This document shows positions 36,741 through 51,010 of a stretch of 64,000 nucleotides of DNA, piece by piece. Below the pieces are notes generated by a model. The model made no database searches, was not told the origin of the DNA, and saw only the letters and a program-made list of their open reading frames with translations. The first letter of the stretch is position 1. Each line of letters starts with the position of its first letter. Source of the DNA: Opisthocomus hoazin (lineage: Eukaryota > Chordata > Aves > Opisthocomiformes > Opisthocomidae). The DNA lies in assembly GCF_030867145.1 (NCBI RefSeq), contig NC_134441.1, positions 9,160,992-9,224,991 on the forward strand, read 5' to 3'. Made by a program: the position numbers and the translations under genes.

Positions 36741-39700
36741 TGGGCAAGGGTAAAGTTAAGTGTTTATAGTAGTGAGCCTTGGAAATGGATTGAGACATCA
36801 ACTCCTTGCCCATATGTTATTTGGATATTCAAGTGCAAATGTGGCTTTTCTGAATTCACCCCACAAGGGAGAGGACATTGATGTGCAAATGGAGACAGTG
36901 GGGAGAAGGGATGCAGGGTGCCTCGGAGGGTGCAGGTGGCTCACTCCTTCTTCCTTTTCAGAAATAAGCAGCTGCCCCATAGGGGCAGGGCAAGGGGACG
37001 ATGCTCACCGGTGCGAAGGGGAAACCCTCAGGAGACAGATCCTCAGCTGAAGGAGCGCCCAGGGCAGCTTGCCTGCAGGTGCAGCGTGCTGGCACTGCTG
37101 GGAGAGGATGCTCAGGGAGAACAGGCAGGTGCATGCTTTGCCTCTTCCCCAGTGCATCATTCCCTCCTGCCCGAGCAGGCAGCGAGACACGGCCCCTCCA
37201 GTGTGGGCTGCACCCAGCCATCCTGCCAGTCCCATCCGCCACGGAGCTGCCATCCCGCCCTGATCCCATCCAGGCCACAGTAATACCGGTAAGGGACATT
37301 CCTGTCCCCTGGCCATGCACAGTCTCAAGCACAAAGCTCATTTTCTGTATACAACTCACATACCAAGTTATAGAGGAAAAATGCAAATGAAAACACGACA
37401 CAACTCTATCAAGAGGCCTTGCAGAAACAAAGCGTTTCCATCTCCAAAAGTAAGTATCACCTCAGGTTTGGTCCCGCAGGATGAAAACAGAGGATACTTT
37501 GTAAGTAATGCTAAAAATAATAAAAACGTCCCAATTTGGACGTGGCTTTGGGGCACAACACAATGTGTATTCACAACTGCCAAACAGCGACTGCAGAGGA
37601 GTTTGTGCAGATGACCCCTTGCAGAGGGCTGTCTCGGAGCACAGTGCTCCCCAGGGTGTTGGGTTTCTGCCTTTAATAAGCTGGTGATGAGTGACCCCTC
37701 CTTCACTCCTGGGCCTTCTCCCAGGAGTCAGGCAGAACAATTTTAAATCCAATTTCCTCTTACAGATCTTCTGAGACTGGGGGGCGAAGCGCACTGCTGA
37801 GCAAGCACAAGTCCTGGCTCCGTGCTGCAGCCTCGCTGCCTCAGCCAAGCGTCTGTCACCACATAGGACAGCCATGCGCCACAGCGGAGTGGCATTTCTG
37901 CCCCCGTTTCAAGTCCCAGCCCCGGGCCTTGGGAAGGTTGTGTTTTCCCAGGGCACATAGGCTCAGGGCTCTAACATCAGGATCTTTAGCAAAGAGCAGG
38001 GACAGCCACCATGCCCAGGCTCTCCACACAGCCCCTGCTGCTGGCCAGTGCAGATGGAAAGGCTCTTACAGCCAGCAAAAGCCCTGCACCTCCACAGCGA
38101 CTCTGCTCCTCATGAGCAAACTGCCTGCAGGATGGCAGAGACAGGGCGATGCACCACGGACTGGCTCTGCCAATGGCCAGCAAATAGACACCGGGGAAGC
38201 TCCCGGGGCAGCGGCGTGGCAGACAGGGCATGCTGTCCTCCACTTGCTTTCGTTCAGTCCACCTCCACTTCCCTGCAGCTCCACATCAGCCCAAGGCTTG
38301 CACCAGCGTAACCACCAGAACCACTGCAACCTGCTGCAATTCTCTTTGCTCTTGCAAATGAATTCTACCAGCATTCAGGCACCTCCCTCCCAATCAGCAC
38401 TGCATGTCTCGCATGCTCTGCCACAGTCAGGGACATGCTGAGAACGGCCTTGTGCCCACTAATTACTTTGGCATGTGGGCAGTGGGAAAACAGCCAGGCT
38501 CTGCATTGAGTTAAACCATTAACCATTTTCTCTCCTTGGAATCACTCTCCTGTCTCTGAGCTTTCACAGTAGCCTTTCTGCAGCAAGGCACAAAGGATTC
38601 ATCACTGCATGGTGTATCCCAAGTGTAACGTCTGGTGTTCATCAAAACGGAGCCAGTTCCCCTGTTCCTAAAGGCCACAGCATAAGCAATATGGTGCAGC
38701 AATACAGCTGCTGATCAGCAGCCTGGGGCCAAAAGGCTCAGGGACTGCGACCAGCCAGTTTGCATTTGCACCTTCGAGCACTTTTCTCAGTCTTTCTAGG
38801 CAGGCATGATGCACACAGAGTGCAGCAGCCTACAGAGTCATGGTGCCATAACTGGGCAGCTAAAACCACCCTCAAAAGGGCCAGCATCAGCAGCTACCAC
38901 TTGACTGCAAAGTAAATATACTTGAAGAGTCTATGTGGTGACACGATGCTGCGGTGGAGCCGAAATGCAATGACGCAGCATGCTCCCCAGGTAGGTCATG
39001 CTCTGTTTATAGCCAGGCTTTTCTGGACCTGAACGAGGGTTTGCGTTCTCAGTCACCAGCAACTCTAGTTTGGGAAGGACAACATTACATTTGGCTCTGT
39101 CTCAGAGCTAAACACTGCCCCATCCATCAGCAGTTTGGCTTCTCATTCATATGATGAGCTTGATCTTGAAACCATCTGTTTTCCCTCAGCTTGCATCCAG
39201 CTTTCACTCGGACAGCAGAGCCCTCTCCAGCTACAGCCCCTGGGCTTGGGGGCAGGAAAGCCACTTCACTTGCTGGTCTTAGCAGCTGAAAACCAGGGCT
39301 GACTGCAGACACACACCAATGACCCTTCTTTTGCAGGTAGAGGTGAGACTGGCAGGACTTGCTAGCGAGGAAGACCAGAGACGTAGCCCTGGGACAGAGC
39401 TCAGAGGATAAAGTCAGGGCTGCGTGGGCCAGATCCTTGCAGCAGGGCAGATGCCATGCAGCTTGGAAACACCCAGCCATGCGACCCTGCAGCACACAGA
39501 AAAGGTCTCCAGGAAAGAGGTGCTTGGCACAGCCTATGACTCCAGGAAAGGAAGATGCTCTCAGCAGTGGGAAGAAGCCTTCAGCAAGTCTGAGAGTCTG
39601 TGATGAGTAGTTTCCTTCTTGTAATATTTGCTTTAACCTGTCAGTGTGTTTTCTGCTCCCAAACAACCATGGTCTGGATTCTGTCACCGAGAGGCTCCAA

Positions 39701-42700
39701 GTGTGCTGGTTGCGGCTTGGGGCTTTGTTTCTTTTCCAAAGAGTGGAACCAATGTGAACTTCACGGAATTGGTCCTTCCCTTCCTCTTTGGGATGCTTTT
39801 GCTTTATCTCAAGGCTGTAACGAACTGACAGGTTGGAGTAAATGCACATTTTGAAAGGCCCTAGCAGACAGCAGTGCCTCTCCGCGCTGCACACTCGGCA
39901 CTTGGGGTCCCCGCAGCAGGGATCACAGTGAGGATCCAACACGTGCCCTGGCCAGCAGCTCGTGGCTCCAGCATCCAGGTGGGAAGAAGGAGCAGGGCTA
40001 CGGACTGTGCCTCTTGCATGGGCTCGCCTGTGAAGCCAGTGGCCTCAGGCCTGCAAAACGGGCCATGGACAGCCTCACCTTCTGATCACTGCCCTGCAGT
40101 CCCCACCTCCCCAGCCAGACCTGGCCTCGGCAGCAGCTGCAGCAGCACCCCATCACTGGAAAGGCTTCTGGCACCGCGGAAAAGGCTGATCTGCAGGTTG
40201 TGGGGAAAGCCCACGAGTGCCTGGCACTGCTTGGTCAAGGGCACTCTCCTCCAGACTGGAGCTGGTTTTGAGCCCAGCTCCTGAAAACCCTGCAGCAGAG
40301 CAGGGCAGAGGGAAGGAGCTGTGCACGTCCATCAGCCGGTCTCCTTGCTTCGGACCAAGCAGAGTCTTGCCATCCGAGCTGCACAAACCAGCTCTAAAAT
40401 CTGCAGAAATGAAGTGACAACCCTGCACACTCCTAGTGCTGCAGGATGGAAAAGAGTGTTTTCTGCAGATGTTTCCCATTCACTGGGCCAAATCTAGACT
40501 GGCACAAGCCTGAGCAACACGCAGAGGAGCTGTATCAGACAGCCTCCCACGCTGACAGCCAGTACAGTAACTCCTGTCCAGCCCGGTGGGGACACCGCGC
40601 AAGGCTCCTTCAGCCTGTCAGTGGCTTTCCATGCCAAGTTTGCAAGAGCAGGTGAGGTACCACATAGTGACGATAACGAAAACCAGCTGCTGGGGAAGTA
40701 TCTGGAGACAGCGGCAAACTGTCAGGCTCAGGATAAGTAGTGTCTCCTACAGCATGGAGACAAGATAGCTGCATCTCTGGGAGGGCTCCACAGAGGTCAT
40801 TTTGCAAGAATGGATATGGAGGAGATTCTCATATTAACCCTTTGGTTGACTTGAAATCTCACAGTTGAAATCTTCGTTGTTTCTGCCAAGAACATTAGAA
40901 GTTCAGTTGCTGAACAAGGGAAGGTCCCTTGTCAGAGTCGGAGCTGCGCCAGCTGCCTCCTGCCGCAGAGCTCCCCGGGCAACGCCGACCCCCAGCCCAC
41001 TGCCCCCACCCAGGAGCACGTAACCCCCTTGGTGCTTGTTTCCTCGGCTAGAGCCAGCAGGAGCTCGCCTGTTCTGGCTCCTGAACCTGGTCATAACGAG
41101 AGCAACCGCACAAAACTCGGCTCGAAAGCTCCCCTCTCCTCTGCTTGAGTTACCTTTGAGGGGACTCCTGTGAATCTCATAAATCAAACGGAAAAAACCA
41201 ACACAGCACATGCTTTCAATCGCAGGCGTAGCCCACTGGCAGCAGGCACCCAAGCCATCAAACTGCATTTCTGGGAGCCAAGAAACACCTCAGGGAAGTT
41301 GAAGCATCTCCGCTTCTGCTTAGTCACATACATTGAATCCAGGTGCTTGGAGGACACAAACCAGGACCTCCAGACTCAAAAAAGTGATTTAAAATCCTAA
41401 GTTCTCTATATCTTAAATTCATCTTCTGCCTTTTAACCTTTAAGTGACTTTGTTCAGCTTTCCTAGCCCTGCTGCCAGAGAAGTTTCCTCCTTTAGGAAA
41501 CAGAGAAAGTGAGGACTTTCTGCACCAGCTGCCCACAGCAGCTGAGGCACTGCAAGTTTCCTGACCGAACTGGAGAGGGTGGCAACAGGGCAGCCACAGA
41601 CGTGCTCAGGGAAAGGCTGCCAGCTTGCCGCCAGCTGCCCAGTTGCAGGTACGTCCAGCCATCTGGCATCTCCTTCCACGTCTTCCCCCACAGCACATCT
41701 CTGCCCCGAGCACAGCTGCTGGCAACAGAGCACCCTGCAAGGGCCAACTTCGGGAGGGCACGACAGCAGGGAGCATGCTGGCATGCCAGCAAGCAGCCCT
41801 GGCACGTCAGTTTAACATCTCCAGTGCATTAGAAAAACAAGCATAGCTCAGACATTTACCAAGAAAAACCTAGGGCTTTAAAAGTCTCTTCCTTGGGCCA
41901 ACCAAAGCAAGCCCCTGAGCTGAGACGCCAGGACAGCAGCCTGGAGACCTGGATGTGCCCCACAGGCCAAGGTGCTGGCTTTGGAACAACATGTTGCCTG
42001 CTCAACACACCGGCCCAGACAGCCACGGTGAAACACATTAAACCAGTTCTTTTGTGCTTAACCTCCTGTCAAGAAAACAATTGCATTTGCATCCGCTACA
42101 AGCCAAGCAAAGCCAGAGAGTCTGCTGGGAAAGCAAAAAAAAACTGGAAGGGCTGAGCTGTGTTTTGGGTTAGGGCTGAATCCCTCCTGGCTTTCCTTTC
42201 AGCCTGCACAAACCTGCACGTGTTCCCGAGGGCCTGGGAAGGTGCTGCTCACGAGGACACGCTTGATGCGCGGTACCCGAAGGGAAGCCTTTCTGACTGC
42301 ACTAATGGCAGAGAGCGCGTAAGGAGTCTGCATCAAACCTGCCTGTATGGAGGGACCGAGATGCTAAAGCCCAGAAGGCAGGTGACAAGGAAACAAACTG
42401 AGCATTTTGGAAAGACATCATGCATTTCCAATAGGATAACACACTATCTAGGTCCCCGCCCTTAGGCTGTTTAATGATCTGTGCAAGCAGCATGTCAGGC
42501 CCCCTCAGCAGTGGCATGTAATGGGTCTTCAGATCGCTGTGCTACACAAGGCCATGCTGTGCAGCGTGCCCAGCTCAGAGCCACAGCCTCAGCTACTCCC
42601 AAGACTCACATCAGCATGCAGGAACCCAATTGCCCATGTAATGCCTCCCTATTCCTCCTGCTGTTCCCACACTGCTGCAGGACAGCAGAGGAAGCACTTC

Positions 42701-45700
42701 CTCCTCCTCAGCAGAATTTGCCCTATGCAGCTGAGAACGCTGTAGTTCAGGAGGAGTAGGATGTATCCTGGTATATGCACCTGGGCACCCAGCATTAAAC
42801 ACCCAACTTCAAGAGCTGGCAGGCAGCCAGAGGCCATGCAGAAGAAGTGCTGGCATCTCATCAGTCCGTGCCACCCTCCAAGCCGTGGTCCAGTCACACA
42901 TGATGTGGGGCACAGACTGCCTGCTGCACAGCGCCAGCCCTGCAGTCCAGTGCTTTGCGCTGCCCGCTGAACCGCTGCACACATCTATTGCCAACAGACG
43001 CTCTCAATCACAGCACAGCACTGTTCACATTTAGCAAGTCAGGACAGCTTTCAGCTTAGATATGCTTATTTCTGCAGCTGGCAGGGCAGCTTGTTTTGCC
43101 CCAGACACCCTGCCAAGCTCCCCACCACATCCTTCGTGGTCTCACTTCCCTGCAGCAGCCCCCTCACCAGCACTGAGCCCCCCGGGAGCCAGCGTACGCA
43201 GGGTGCCCGAGGCCAGGCAGTTTCCAAGCAGATGAGGAATGAGGGAATTAAGAACTAGGAGGTCTTTCTAATGGGCATGAATAGTCTCATTATTGAGAGA
43301 GGGCAGGCACACGCTGCCCCTGCTCTTGCTGCCCTCAGCACATCCCTGATCCTGACCGTGCTCCCAGCTGGGCTCTGCAGTGACTCTGTCGGGTTTGTCA
43401 GGGCTTTCAGCCCCAACCCCTCTGCATTTGACTCATCACCATCTCATCGACACTCCTCAGCCTAATCTTGCTTATCTGTCCCCAGACCAGCCAGCCCTTG
43501 CTGGCCACATTTCCAGCTCCCTGGTCCTGCACCATTTCCTCCTCCAGCCTGCAGCTCCCCCAGGACAGTGCCGGCTCTGCCAGTCCCCAGGCAGAGACGG
43601 GTCCATGTATCTCCTCCACCCTTCTGCTTCTCCCCAGGGGCATCCAAAACACTACAAAATTACTGCAAGGACCTGGGGCAAACCGCAGAACACGCCGCCT
43701 TCCCTCCCTCCCAAAAAACTGACAGTCATCAGAAACACTCAACATGTGAGCAGAAAGTGGTGCAGATGATATTGTATTAAAGAAATCAAGTGTGAAGCAC
43801 AGGGCTATTGCATTTTAGAAATGACCAAAGGATTGTGTGCTCTGTGCGTAGCAGGAAGCATCATCACTAGAGCAGCTGTTTCTAACTGCAACCTGCTAGG
43901 AGTAAAAGCAATTTATGCCAGTGATCCTTGACTTTAGGGCCCAAAGTTGCACAAGATCAAACCACAGAGAAAGAAAACATCGAACACACATTGCTTAGAG
44001 CAAACAACAGGAGGAGAACTGCCAGTCACCAGCTAATTACTGCAGAAAATTGTGTGAAATTACCAATGAAAAGATCAATATGAACCAACTAGATTTGTTG
44101 CTTTCGGACACTGTAGGAAGCTGGCTGGCTGAAACTCCTGCACGCTCTCCACCTTCTCACTTTTTGTCTTGCTTTAAAAAAGCATTAGGATTTTTTGGGC
44201 AAACGGGTCAGTAATGCTGAACAGAAATAGTTATGGCCAGTGAATCACAAGTTAATGTAGTGCAGTTGTTATAACACAAGACAGCCCAGAATGCTAATGC
44301 TTCTGCTCTCATTGAGTCCTGTGGGATTTATGATGCTGACAACACAAATAATATATTCCTTTGGGAGCTCAGTCAAGAGTTGTCAGTGCTGCTGCTGGAA
44401 AGTCTCCTCACTGGCTTGTTACCACATCATCTATGACCTGGGCAATTTGAAGAGGCCAAAGACAGGTTGTGAAGAGTGGAGCCTGCATCACTTCTCTTCC
44501 CACACACAGAGCCAGTCTCGTGCCAGCGAGATGCCATCTGCCCAACCTTCCCCAGGCTCACCAGCACTTGCCAGTTTGGTGCAATAACATCAATCCCTGC
44601 TCGCGGCGAGCGACAGCAGAGCTGGTCCACATAGCCACACTGATGCCCGGCCAGACGGGTACCCAGGAGCAGGTTGGTTCACGCAGCCCCACAGGCTGCA
44701 GGGTGGTTTTTTGGCCACAGATTGTGTTTCTGTGGGTAGGGGAAAGGATAGTGAGACCACACAGGCTCCGAGCAACGTTTCACTTCAGAAGCTTTTATGG
44801 AAAGGCTCCACCACAAGTCTCCTTCTTCAAAAACCATCTTTGTCTTAATACAGAAGTGCCACATACATGCTGCTGAGCTGCCCCCTCCTCCCGGGGGGTA
44901 GACCTGCAACACAGCTGCTTCCCACCCCTTGCTCCCACTTATTTGAGCCAAGTGCTCTCCACTGACAGCTCCCATCACCGTTACCGTCTGATAAGGCCCA
45001 GCAAAAGGCAGCGCTCGTTGGGGCTCAGGCAGCCAGGACAAGCTCAAAGCCTGCACACATCCCCAGACCTCACTCTGCAGTCCAGACCCATCCGTGGCAC
45101 TCGGCAGGGTGACAGCTCTGTCCCATCCACCTCTCCTGCAGCAAGCAGGTTCCCCTGTGGGACCCAAATCTGCAGGCAGTGCCAGTGGTGTCGGGGACAG
45201 CTCAGGGGCCTCAGGTGGGCAGGGAGAGGGACCCTCTGCAATGGCTGCAGTTGGTCTGCAGGGAACATCCCAGCATCTGCAGGGAGCTCAGGATGCTGCG
45301 GGGGCATAAGGGCCACCGGAGGGCAACGTGATGTAAGGGACAGGGCCCGGCAGGAATTAGCCCCTCCTCAGTCATCGCCTCTAATAAGAACAACCCGTGG
45401 TCAGCACAAAGTCCTTCACATTCACTTACAACATGTATTTATAATACCAACAAAACCACAGGACATAACGGTCTCAGACACACTCGAGAGCATCCAGGAA
45501 CTTCACACAGAAGAGGGTTTCCACCAGCAGCAATTCCCCGGCAGAGGCGAGAGGGTTTTGTGGTTCGGGCTGTGGACGGAGGCGCAGGAGACCTGGCTCA
45601 GCCCCACACCACAGCAGCCCCAGCCGTGCCGCACCACGACGGCTGCACGGGCAGGGCCCCCCACACGGACGCAGCTCAGACATCCATGGCAGCGGCTGCA

Positions 45701-45862
45701 CCGGGAAGGCGTCGGGCCGCATTGCCACAGCAGTGCCCAGCCATGGCCCCTGCAGAACACAGCCCCGGCTCGGTCTGCACCCCAGCACTGGCTGCATGCT
45801 CGCTGCCCTCCCCTGCTCTGCTTCCACTGGATCCTGCACCAACCACTACTCCCTGTCTTCCC

Positions 45863-45888
45863 CCCCCCCCCTTTTTTTTTTTTTTTTA
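45863..45888 (+). repeat. C-run followed by T-run
   Basis: A run of about a dozen C is followed directly by a run of about a dozen T and then AGAAATAAAG. It looks like a very strong polypyrimidine/acceptor sequence but leads into no recognisable exon. It is best read as a low-complexity tract whose exact length may vary. Confidence 0.75.
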
Positions 45889-48279
45889 GAAATAAAGTAG
45901 TAATAATTAAAAAATGTCTCCTCCCGTTTGGAGCCAAAGGTCTCTGACTGATGGTTGGGTTTAAAGCAACTCCTGTATCTGCCAAACCATATGGAACACC
46001 CAGATCTTTTCAAGAATCCCACCAAAGCTAGGGCACACAAAAGCGAGTTCAGTCACAGAAATAAATATTTCCTTGGGATCCCTGAGCCCGGACACAACCA
46101 CGTTCCTTCAGGGTTTCGGGTCTGGCAGGACTCCTCCCTGCATTTTGCATTTTTGAATCATAATGTCCCATTGCTTTGATATGTCAGTGGATGTCCAGTG
46201 TCTGCCTGAGCCACGAGCATTCATGGAAAGGCACTGCCATTTCTCCTCTAGCTTTGCAGAAGTCGCTGCCTTTCCAAACCCAGCAGCCTGCATCCATGTC
46301 AAAGCCCTGGAGTTTGGTCTTTCCTTGCATCGGCTTTGTCTCTACACAGCAGCACTGGCAGAGCAACAGAGACAGAGAACCCTCCTAAGGAAGGAGTGTG
46401 AACAGCCCCCAGGGCACCCCAAGGTGTGGGTCTTGAGGCAGCGATGCCAGACTTCCCCAGAAACAGTTTTTAACCCCCAGATACATTCAGGATCATCCAA
46501 GGGGCTGCTGTTGCCACAGAGCTGGGTGGTTTGGCAGATACAGCTCTAAAGAAAAAGAGGGGGGAAAAAATGATGGAAAAATGTCCCCTCCAGCCCTCTT
46601 GTTGAATTAAACCACATGTATATTTTTAAAATAGAGCGGAAAGGAACGACTCTCCAGCACATGTTCAAGAGCAGAGTCTTATTTCAGAGATTTCAAAAAA
46701 TTAGTGGCTGAATGCTGAAACAATATAGCCTTTAGATGAGGGCATTTGGAAGTGATTAACAAGCCTGAACTCATGCATTCAAAATAAAAAGTTAGTACCT
46801 CACGCTGGTAACAACTGTCAGCTACTAAAAATCCAAGGAGGGGGGAAGAAATCAAACTCAATCCTGCATAATCTAATGCTCCACATCAGCAGGAGACCAC
46901 TGGCAAGCCCACCAGCCCACACCTTCCTCGGGCACATCACCTGCAGCCCTCGTGCTCATCCCCACCAGACACCCCGCGTCCTGCCTTGACGGGAGGGCTC
47001 AGGGGGCTCTGCACCCCAGACCAAGCAGCCCCAGCCCCTTTTTGGTGCCTTTCCAGAGCGAGCAGACCCAGCCTGGCAGCCATGTCCCCCAGGAGCTGCT
47101 GACCAACTCCTGCACAGGGCACGGCCCCGGCAAACCACCATGGAAACAGGTGAGGGGCTGAGCCGTGAGGGCTGCGGGCTGCAAGGAACTGTCTGCTGCT
47201 GCTTCCAGCCTTCTTGTCTTAAGGGATAAAACATGAAAATCCACCCAAACCTGGCTACTCTGTGCCCTGAAGGAAGCCCTGCCAGCTGCATGCTTGGGCA
47301 TAAGCAGGGCAGAAGAGAGCTCACAGCCCCTTCGAACATTGAACCTGCTCGCTTCTCAGGGACTTCTCAGCTTAGCAGCAAGAAACTAAAGTGATCCAGC
47401 GCTCTGCTGGTGGTATCAAGATCAAGCAGCTTGGGAAGTCTTCATTAGCAAAAACTCACACCTTGCGCTGTGACATAGAAGCTGCTTCTCATGCGCCCAT
47501 GTCTGAAGCAGTCAAGAAGGACGTTTGTCCTCCGAGGCTGCCAGCTGCAACAGCGACTGCCAGCCCAGGGGGCTCGCTCCTGCTGCAGGGGTGCTCTCAA
47601 AGCTTCTCCCACACCCGCATGCCCAGCAACATCCCCAGCACTGCAAAAAGATGCAAAGCCCAGACCTCTTGGCACATTTTGCCTCTCAGTATAACCAAGA
47701 CCAGGGTGAATTCCCACAAGAGCAGCACAGCAGGTGACAGAGGACTACATCAACGGCACACCAGTGCCACCTCACATAGCATCTCACCCTGCTCCTGGTG
47801 CTTCTGGGAGGACAGGCACAACAAGGAGACCCTGCAGTGTGGGAGTACCCCCAGATACAGCCGGGCCCCCACCTGCAAGCCAAGCTCCGAGCTGCAGGGC
47901 CAGGCTTGCAGCCTTGTTCACAGCCACGTGGGGGTTTGGAGAGCTGCAGTCAGCATGGACTGCTGGGGACACATCTGCCAGTCCTCCACAGACAGGCTGC
48001 AGAGGCAAGAGCCTGCCAGAGCCTGCTGTCCCAACAGTGATTCTCGTGTGCATTCTGGGCTGCCCACCCCATCCCACAAGCACTGGGACCCACAGAGCGC
48101 GCGCACAAGCCACGGAACATGGTCTGCTGCAGAGTGGGATGCCATGGCACGTCCCTGCCAGGCCAGGGCCAGCCTGTGTTTGGCCTGCGAGCTGCACAGA
48201 AATGAACTTCTCCGCATGTCATGTCTGAGAACTTAAAGAAAAATAGATGTTTTGAATTTGCTTCAGAAAAAAAAAAAAA

Positions 48280-48301
48280 ATGTTGGTAACATGACCAACA
48301 T
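48280..48301. repeat. Hairpin next to A-run
   Basis: ATGTTGGT and ACCAACAT form perfect 8-bp arms around AACATG, immediately after a run of about 14 A (48267-48280). No gene or transposon boundary is visible around it. Confidence 0.7.
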
Positions 48302-50834
48302 CTGGGAGCTTAAAGTGAAACCAGACTGTTCTTCCTCTGCAAGGAGCAGACCCATCCTCAGCCCAGGGAGCCTGGCAGCTCCCTGTCACACACGGCTGGG
48401 CCCAGTGGGTGCACCGGTGACGGGAGCCCTTGGCTGAATGGCCGCTCTCCTCTGCTGTGGGACGAGGCCCTGGACTCTGCCTGCATACCCTGCTGCAGGT
48501 TTTCTGCCTGCCTGAATGAAGATTTGGCCCTTTCATCAGCACCCAGAAATTCATGGCATTTTAGAAATCAGCCTAGGATTTTCCACCCCTCTCATTTCTT
48601 TGTTTTGTTCTCAAGTCCAAATGGCACGCTGCTTCACTGTTTCTTCCTGGACTAGGCAGTAGCCAGGAGCTAGCAGCAGCACGTGCATGCTCACACACAT
48701 GTGCACCAGTAGTGCCATGAGCTGGAGAGTCCAGGATGTTTCACATCCCTGGAGCAGACCAGATGCTCTGGCAGAACAATCCCAAACACCCGCTAGCTCA
48801 GCTAGATCTAGCTCCCCAAAATCCCAACCTGCCCCCATCCCCAAGAGATTTCTCAGGTATCCGTCGGCACGGTGCAGCACGCAGACCCCGCTGTGCTGAG
48901 TGGCCTGTCCTGCTGCTGCAGGACAAGAGAAGGGGCTGCGAGGACCCCCCTAAGCCTGACAGTCGGCTCCCTCCAGCCCACACTTGCAGACGCAGCATCT
49001 GGTGTTCTTCCATCAACGGGAGCGTGCTGCGAACGCAGCCGACGAGCCACGCTGCAGCCCCTTGCCAGCCCCACAACCAGGAGAGCCGGGAGCAGCAGTG
49101 CTGGACAGCAGCAGGGACACCCCTGCACACCGCAGGGCACAGGCACAGCAGATCTCTGCAGCGCGCTCGGAAACAGCCGCCAGCCTTCGCAAGCTTTCAG
49201 ACCCAGCTGCACCATGCTTTAGCCCGGTGCTGCGGAGCTGCAGCACGTCTGCCTGCACAGGGCACTCCAGGGTTTCTGCAGTCAGGTTCCCACCAGACTG
49301 TTCTGGATATAGAAGAACACAACCTGACAGCAGCACGCGCTGCTGCTAGCGAAGTGCTGTGCGTACAACCCTCGCACGCTGCGGCACACCTTTCGCTACG
49401 CCAGCCCGCACACTGCAGATCTAGGCTTCGGTACCAGCCTGGAGGTAGGAAAGGAGAGGTTTCCAGCAACGAGACGCAGAGCCACAGCAGCCATGCGCAG
49501 CACCCTCCACATCCACCCTACGGCACAGTTGCATCCCCTGGGCTCTAGATCTGCCGTGCACTTTTGCCTCTCGTACTTGCCCCGAAGTTTCCCACTGAAG
49601 AGTCTCATCCTTTGGGCACAAAAGTTGTCCCAGGGGAGGGTCTCAGCCCCACGTTTGTTATCTTGCTGTGAACAGGGAAAGCATCTCCATACCAGCACGG
49701 AGACCAGCTGCCAGCACCCGGACCTCATGACCTCTCTTGACATCAGGCATCTGTGTCTCTCCTACATTCACAGAAAATACCCACAGTCTCCACGGACAGA
49801 CGCACCCTCCGCCTCTCCCCACAGACCACGATCCATAGCCAAGCAGAGGCATGTACAGTGGGGAACGGGAGTTGGTGCTGTGAGAAGAGAGCACAGAAAG
49901 CTGTCAGAGCCAGGGGACGTGGCTCCTGTTAATCTGCTAAGGCTGAAGCATGAATGGCTTTCTTAGCCGAAAGGCATTGAATGCCATTCTGACTCCACTC
50001 GGGAGCATTCCTGAGCACAGATCATCATTATTATTATTTTTTTGTTTTTTTAATGATGTTGAACATGCTCTGGGACCCTTCATCACAGAGGAGATTACAG
50101 CAGACTCCCGGAGGGCTGACGAATGGGCTGAGGAAGGCCAAGAATAGCTGCGCTGACAGCACACCCTGCCAGGAGCAGCCTTCGAGGGGAGATGGAGGGG
50201 TCAGGGAGGGGAGGGGAGCAGCCCCTTCCCCACACCCCAGGCGGGAGCCTCCCACCCAGCTCCCTCTGTGCACAGCAAGAGTGGAAGGAGCAGGCACGGG
50301 GGAGCCCGTGCTGTGACCACAAGCCTGTCCTGGTGCGTCTCGAGCCCCCCGAGCTCCCCTCCCCAGGCACATGCACTGCACAGGGGGGTGGGAGCCCCTC
50401 ACACCACTGCCCGCAGCTCCCCAGGCACGCGTCCACCACTGCCACCAGCACTCTGGGGCTGGGGAAGGCCAGGATGGAGCGTTCTGGCCCCATGGCTGTT
50501 CCCGCAGCTGCGAGGACGTGCCGGGACTGCCCTGCCAGCTCAGGAGAGGTGCTGGCCCACAGCAGCTCATCTGCAGCCACTGACACCATCCAAGAGATTC
50601 TGGTGCTTTGAGCACTGCGTTGGGGACAATTTTTGTGTTTCAGAGCGCGCTGTAAAGCCTGCAGCAAGTCATTCCCAAAAGGATTCACCCCTCTGTGCAC
50701 ATCGTGAAAGGCAGCAAGGGAACCCTTCAGAGTCCCCCTGCTCCCCAGACCAGCCCTCACCCGCTCAGAAGTTTTCGTGTGGGAAACCCAGGACTCGCTC
50801 TGTGCAGAGCACAAGGCATTCTCCCTTGACATCA

Positions 50835-51010
50835 ATCTCATGGTTTATCCTTTAATTTAGTAAAATAAAAAAGAGAATATTTGAAATGAAATATATTCCT
50901 TTGTATGACACAAGGAATTATGAATTGATAAAGATTTCCTATTATCTTATAAAATCTACCACGCCAATCCTTCAGCAAGGCCATGCCCATAATTGCAAGC
51001 AGATGTCTTT
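50835..51010. promoter_or_regulatory. AT-rich candidate conserved element
   Basis: An AT-rich block with few stop-free frames, rich in AAATGAAATATATT- and GAATTATGAATT-like words and set between GC-rich stretches. It resembles non-coding conserved DNA in composition only. Confidence 0.2.

Noticed and set aside
44943..45947. 334-codon plus frame
   Set aside because: Ends by reading through a C-run and T-run, has no domain, and its neighbours in other frames are equally long.
47391..48236. 281-codon plus frame
   Set aside because: No recognisable domain, low-complexity Ser/Pro/Cys composition, and equally open overlapping frames on the other strand.
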